In this document: positions 13,421-16,470 of the stretch, in pieces
Layout: the number at the start of each line of letters is the position of its first letter
Numbering within the stretch: position 1 is the stretch's first letter
From: Cyanobacteria bacterium T3Sed10_344R1
Lineage (GTDB): Bacteria > Cyanobacteriota > Cyanobacteriia > Phormidesmidales > Phormidesmidaceae
Assembly: GCA_003566335.1 (NCBI GenBank)
Contig: PXDR01000354.1
Span: forward strand, 1-16,470
Direction of reading: 5' to 3'
Length of the DNA stretch: 16,470 nucleotides
Program-made: the position numbers and the translations under genes
Notes under the pieces: generated by a model
Databases searched by the model: none
The model's input: only the letters and a program-made list of their open reading frames with translations
Told to the model about the DNA's origin: nothing

Positions 13421-14722
13421 TTACAGCTCAGACATCACCTTACGGGCAGCCGTCAGGGTGAACTCAATGTCCTCCTCGGTGTGGGCCAGGGACATAAAGC
13501 CCGCCTCAAACTGGGACGGCGCGAGGTAAACCCCTTGCTCTAACATGCCTCGATGGAAGCGGCTGAACTTTTCAAGGTCAGACTGCTTGGCATCGTCGTA
13601 GCTGTTGACTGGCCCTTCCGTAAAGAACAGGCCAAACATCGCGCTGAGGTTGCCGCCGCAGGCCGCATGACCAGTTTCCTTGGCCACGGCTAGGAGCCCC
13701 GTAATCAGCTTATGGGTAATGGCCTCAAGCTGCTCGTAGGTGCCAGACCGCTGCAAAATTTCCAGAGTTTTAATCCCGGCGGTCATGGCTAGGGGATTAC
13801 CGGAGAGGGTGCCCGCTTGGTACATGGGGCCAGCGGGGGCCACCATTTCCATAATCTCCTTGCGACCGCCGTAAGCGCCCACCGGCAACCCGCCGCCGAT
13901 GATTTTGCCCAGAGTGGTCAGGTCAGGGGTGACGTTGAACTTAGCTTGGGCACCGCCGTAGGAAATCCGGAAGCCGGTCATCACCTCGTCAAACACCAGC
14001 AGGGCTCCGTTCTCTTGGGTGATTTCCCGCAGCCCTTCCAGAAAGCCGCCGTCAGGAATGATGAACCCAGAATTACCCACCACTGGTTCTAGAATCACCC
14101 CGGAAATTTCTCCAGGATGCTGCTTAAACAGGGCTTTGACCGCTTCTAGATTGTTGTAAGGAGCGGTGAGGGTGTCGGCGGTGGTGGACTTGGGCACCCC
14201 AGGGGAGTCGGGCAAACCCAGGGTAGCCACCCCAGACCCAGCCTTCACCAGGAACATGTCGGCGTGGCCGTGGTAGCAGCCCTCAAATTTAATAATCTTG
14301 TTGCGTCCGGTGTAGGCCCGCATCAGCCGCAGCACGGCCATACAGGCTTCGGTGCCGGAGTTCACAAACCGCACCATTTCAATGCTGGGTACGGCGTCAA
14401 TCACCATTTCTGCCAGCACGTTTTCTAGGGCGCAAGGCGCGCCAAAGCTGGTGCCTTTTTCTAGGGCCGCAGCCAGAGCTGACAGGACTTCGGGGTGGGC
14501 ATGGCCACAGATGGCAGGCCCCCAGGTGCCGATGTAGTCAACGTAGCGGTTGTTGTCTACATCCCAGGCATAAGCCCCCTTCACCCGGTCAAACACAATG
14601 GGCTGGCCGCCGACGGACTTAAAGGCCCGCACCGGGGAGTTAACGCCCCCCGGCATCAGGGACTGGGCGGCGTTAAAGATCTCTTGAGACTTGGTGGTTT
14701 TTAGGGGCGTGGTGCTAACCAA
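13421..14722 (-). CDS. hemL: glutamate-1-semialdehyde 2,1-aminomutase
   Basis: This PLP enzyme converts glutamate-1-semialdehyde to 5-aminolevulinate, the last step of the C5 route that feeds heme, chlorophyll and phycobilins. Motifs seen are LMPGGVNSPVRAF (22-34), NSGTEA (121-126 region), GCYHGHAD (148-155), FDEVMTGFR (254-262) and TTLGKIIGGGLPVGAYGG with the PLP lysine. The start is taken as TTG at 14722 (AGAGGA seven bases upstream). This gives 433 residues and puts the lysine at 273, the position known in the Synechococcus enzyme. An in-frame ATG at 14788 would add 22 residues, but it lies right beside the probable transcription start. The likely -10 is GATAAT at 14796-14801. The enzyme is cytosolic. 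Confidence 0.96.
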   Translation of the reverse strand: MVSTTPLKTTKSQEIFNAAQSLMPGGVNSPVRAFKSVGGQPIVFDRVKGAYAWDVDNNRYVDYIGTWGPAICGHAHPEVLSALAAALEKGTSFGAPCALENVLAEMVIDAVPSIEMVRFVNSGTEACMAVLRLMRAYTGRNKIIKFEGCYHGHADMFLVKAGSGVATLGLPDSPGVPKSTTADTLTAPYNNLEAVKALFKQHPGEISGVILEPVVGNSGFIIPDGGFLEGLREITQENGALLVFDEVMTGFRISYGGAQAKFNVTPDLTTLGKIIGGGLPVGAYGGRKEIMEMVAPAGPMYQAGTLSGNPLAMTAGIKTLEILQRSGTYEQLEAITHKLITGLLAVAKETGHAACGGNLSAMFGLFFTEGPVNSYDDAKQSDLEKFSRFHRGMLEQGVYLAPSQFEAGFMSLAHTEEDIEFTLTAARKVMSEL

Positions 14723-14795
14723 AGCGCAATCCTCTTCGTCTTTGCTAAATAACTGATTTAGATGTGATGGCGATGATGGGCGAATCACAGCATTT

Positions 14796-14801
14796 ATTAT
14801 C
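14796..14801 (-). promoter_or_regulatory. hemL: candidate -10 element of hemL
   Basis: On the minus strand GATAAT (complement of ATTATC) precedes hemL. Transcription would begin near 14789 and give a leader of about 67 bases to the TTG start at 14722. No good -35 is seen at 16-18 bases. The gap between hemL and ppx also holds a 6-bp hairpin, GCTAGT/ACTAGC (14856-14872), of unknown role. Confidence 0.35.
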
Positions 14802-14972
14802 CTATCGATTGCTTAAGCCCAGACTCCGGGATGTTAAGGAATGTAGCGTTCAAGGGCTAGTCGGGAACTAGCTGGGAATTGGCCGCCAACTGCGATGGGA
14901 CGACCCTGAAATCTGCCCCTGTGCCTGTAGGATCGGGGTGTAATGCGGCGATCTTCACCCTCCTTCTTCGCT

Positions 14973-16470
14973 ATGGTTGACACGGCCTCTCTCCAAGCTC
15001 AGCTTTCGACTTTACCTTTGTCAGGGCAGTCGGGGCGTCAACCGGCACCAGATTTAGATCGCGATCGCATCTTGGCCGCTATCGACGTGGGCACCAACTC
15101 AATCCACATGGTGGTGGTCAAAATTCAGCCCAGCCTACCCGCCTTTTCGATCATCGACAAAGCGAAGGAAACGGTGCGTTTGGGGGAGTTTGCCGAGACC
15201 ACGGAAGGGCTGACTGAAGACGCAATGGAGCGTGCGATCGCAGCTCTGAAGCGCTGTCGAGAGATTGCCAAAAGCCTGAACGCGGAAGACATCGTGGCGG
15301 TGGCGACTAGCGCCGTGCGGGAGGCTAAAAACGGGCGAGAATTTCTAGAGCGGGTCGAAGCGGAAGTGGGCCTGGCGGTCAACCTGATTGCTGGGACTGA
15401 AGAAGCCCGCCGGATTTATCTGGGGGTGCTGTCGGGCATGGAACTCGACCAAAAGCCCCACGCCATGATCGACATCGGCGGCGGCTCCACGGAGCTAATT
15501 TTGGGCACGGGGCAGCCCCACCGCTTCCTCAGCAGCACCAAGGTCGGGGCGGTGCGACTGAGCAGCCAATACGTCACTACCGACCCAATTAGCGACCAAG
15601 AGTTTACGGTGCTGCGGGCCTATGTGCGGGGCATGTTGGAAAGGCCCGTAGATGATCTAAAGGCCCATCTAGAACCCGATGAGACCCTGTCATTGATCGG
15701 CACGTCCGGCACGATTGAATGTTTAGCGACGCTGAATGCTTGCGATCGCATTGGCATGGCCCCCGACCCCCTCAACGGCTACACCCTGGCCATTGCCGAC
15801 CTGAGGGAGTTGGTCGATAGCCTGCGTCACATGGACGCCAAAGAGCGGCTCAACTTGCCCGAAATGTCTGCCCGCCGCGCCGAAATTATTGTCCCCGGCG
15901 CGGTGATTTTATTAGAGGCGATGGAGCTGCTGGGGGTGGAGTCCATCAAGATTTGCGAGCGAGCCCTGCGGGAAGGGCTGGTGGTGGATTGGATGATCAC
16001 CCATGGTCTGATTGAAGACCGGATGCAGTTCCAGGGGTCAGTGCGTCAGCGCAGCGTGCTAAAGATTGCCCGCAAGTATCACGTGGACATCCCCCATGCT
16101 GAGCGGATTGCCCAGTTTGCCCTCCAGGTGTTTGACCAAACCCAGGGCCAGCTCCACGACTGGAGCGCCACGGAACGTCAGTGGCTCTGGGCGGCAGCCA
16201 TGCTGCATAACTGCGGCCATTTCATCAGCCACTCGGCCCACCACAAGCACTCCTACTACCTAATCCGCAACGGGGAACTGTTGGGCTATACCGAAACCGA
16301 GATCGAGGTGATCGCCAACCTGGCCCGCTACCACCGCAAGAGCGCCCCCAAGAAAAAGCACGACAATTTCCGCAACTTGCCCAGCAAAACCCACCGCCAC
16401 GCAGTGGAGCAGCTCAGTGCCCTACTGCGGCTAGCGGTGGCCCTAGATCGGCGGCGTATTGGTGCGATCG
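14973..16470 (+). CDS. ppx: Ppx/GppA exopolyphosphatase (3' end outside window)
   Basis: The frame is open for 499 codons to the right edge, so the C terminus is missing; relatives are usually about 540 residues. The product cleaves phosphate from the ends of polyphosphate, or pppGpp to ppGpp. Motifs of the ASKHA fold are AIDVGTNSIHMVV (36-48, phosphate-1), TSAVREAKNG, and DIGGGSTEL (167-175, phosphate-2), then LIGTSGTIECL. The C-terminal HD-like part has LHNCGHFISHSAHHKHSYYLI. An N-terminal extension of about 30 residues precedes the fold. I chose ATG 14973 (MVDTAS) by resemblance to cyanobacterial relatives; an in-frame ATG at 14943 would add ten residues. Neither has a strong ribosome binding site. 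Divergent from hemL. Confidence 0.93.
   Translation, partial: MVDTASLQAQLSTLPLSGQSGRQPAPDLDRDRILAAIDVGTNSIHMVVVKIQPSLPAFSIIDKAKETVRLGEFAETTEGLTEDAMERAIAALKRCREIAKSLNAEDIVAVATSAVREAKNGREFLERVEAEVGLAVNLIAGTEEARRIYLGVLSGMELDQKPHAMIDIGGGSTELILGTGQPHRFLSSTKVGAVRLSSQYVTTDPISDQEFTVLRAYVRGMLERPVDDLKAHLEPDETLSLIGTSGTIECLATLNACDRIGMAPDPLNGYTLAIADLRELVDSLRHMDAKERLNLPEMSARRAEIIVPGAVILLEAMELLGVESIKICERALREGLVVDWMITHGLIEDRMQFQGSVRQRSVLKIARKYHVDIPHAERIAQFALQVFDQTQGQLHDWSATERQWLWAAAMLHNCGHFISHSAHHKHSYYLIRNGELLGYTETEIEVIANLARYHRKSAPKKKHDNFRNLPSKTHRHAVEQLSALLRLAVALDRRRIGAI

Overview
The window is chromosomal DNA of a cyanobacterium. The palindrome GCGATCGC (HIP1) occurs about twenty times in 16.5 kb, in genes and in gaps. 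Several proteins are of recognisably cyanobacterial type: a short RRM protein, a DUF4278 protein, a TIGR04168-type phosphoesterase, glutamate-1-semialdehyde aminomutase of the C5 heme/chlorophyll route, and a HEAT protein. The moderately GC-rich coding style and the gene types fit a filamentous Leptolyngbya/Nodosilinea-like lineage, but that placement is inference. I see no phage, IS element, plasmid gene or CRISPR array. Most of the window looks like ordinary core genome with a few accessory elements.

Layout, left half: a Uma2-family (PD-(D/E)XK-like) gene (145-753) is followed by a 338-bp gap. The gap holds a near-consensus promoter (803-831) and a strongly structured segment ending in a terminator-like hairpin (974-1050), so it is a candidate unannotated small RNA or leader. 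Next comes a small protein of unknown function (1092-1403), then a convergent HAD-IIB phosphatase of the mannosyl-3-phosphoglycerate phosphatase family (1457-2290, minus), with a perfect 13-bp stem between them. Diverging from the phosphatase is a calcineurin-like phosphoesterase (2442-3350), then tRNA-Ser(UGA) and the ribosome-rescue hydrolase ArfB. A small DUF4278 gene (minus) and an RRM RNA-binding protein gene (plus) diverge from a shared 361-bp gap. 6-Phosphofructokinase follows, and it overlaps a CDF metal-efflux gene by one base.

Layout, right half: after a degenerate cyanobacterial palindromic repeat the minus strand dominates. It carries a DsbA-fold protein without a CxxC, a secreted fasciclin-domain protein with a 17-residue (51-bp) tandem repeat array, isoleucyl-tRNA synthetase, a HEAT-repeat protein and HemL. 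Read in transcription order the last part is hemL, HEAT, ileS, fasciclin, with short gaps between the first three. A Ppx/GppA-type exopolyphosphatase diverges from hemL and runs off the right edge.

Most genes are housekeeping: translation (IleRS, tRNA-Ser, ArfB), tetrapyrrole synthesis (HemL), glycolysis (Pfk), polyphosphate turnover (Ppx) and metal homeostasis (CDF). The least explained items are the RNA-like region at 803-1090, the repeat-bearing fasciclin protein, the single-cysteine DsbA-like protein and the HAD phosphatase with a substituted motif IV residue. I did not find a clearly new multi-gene system.
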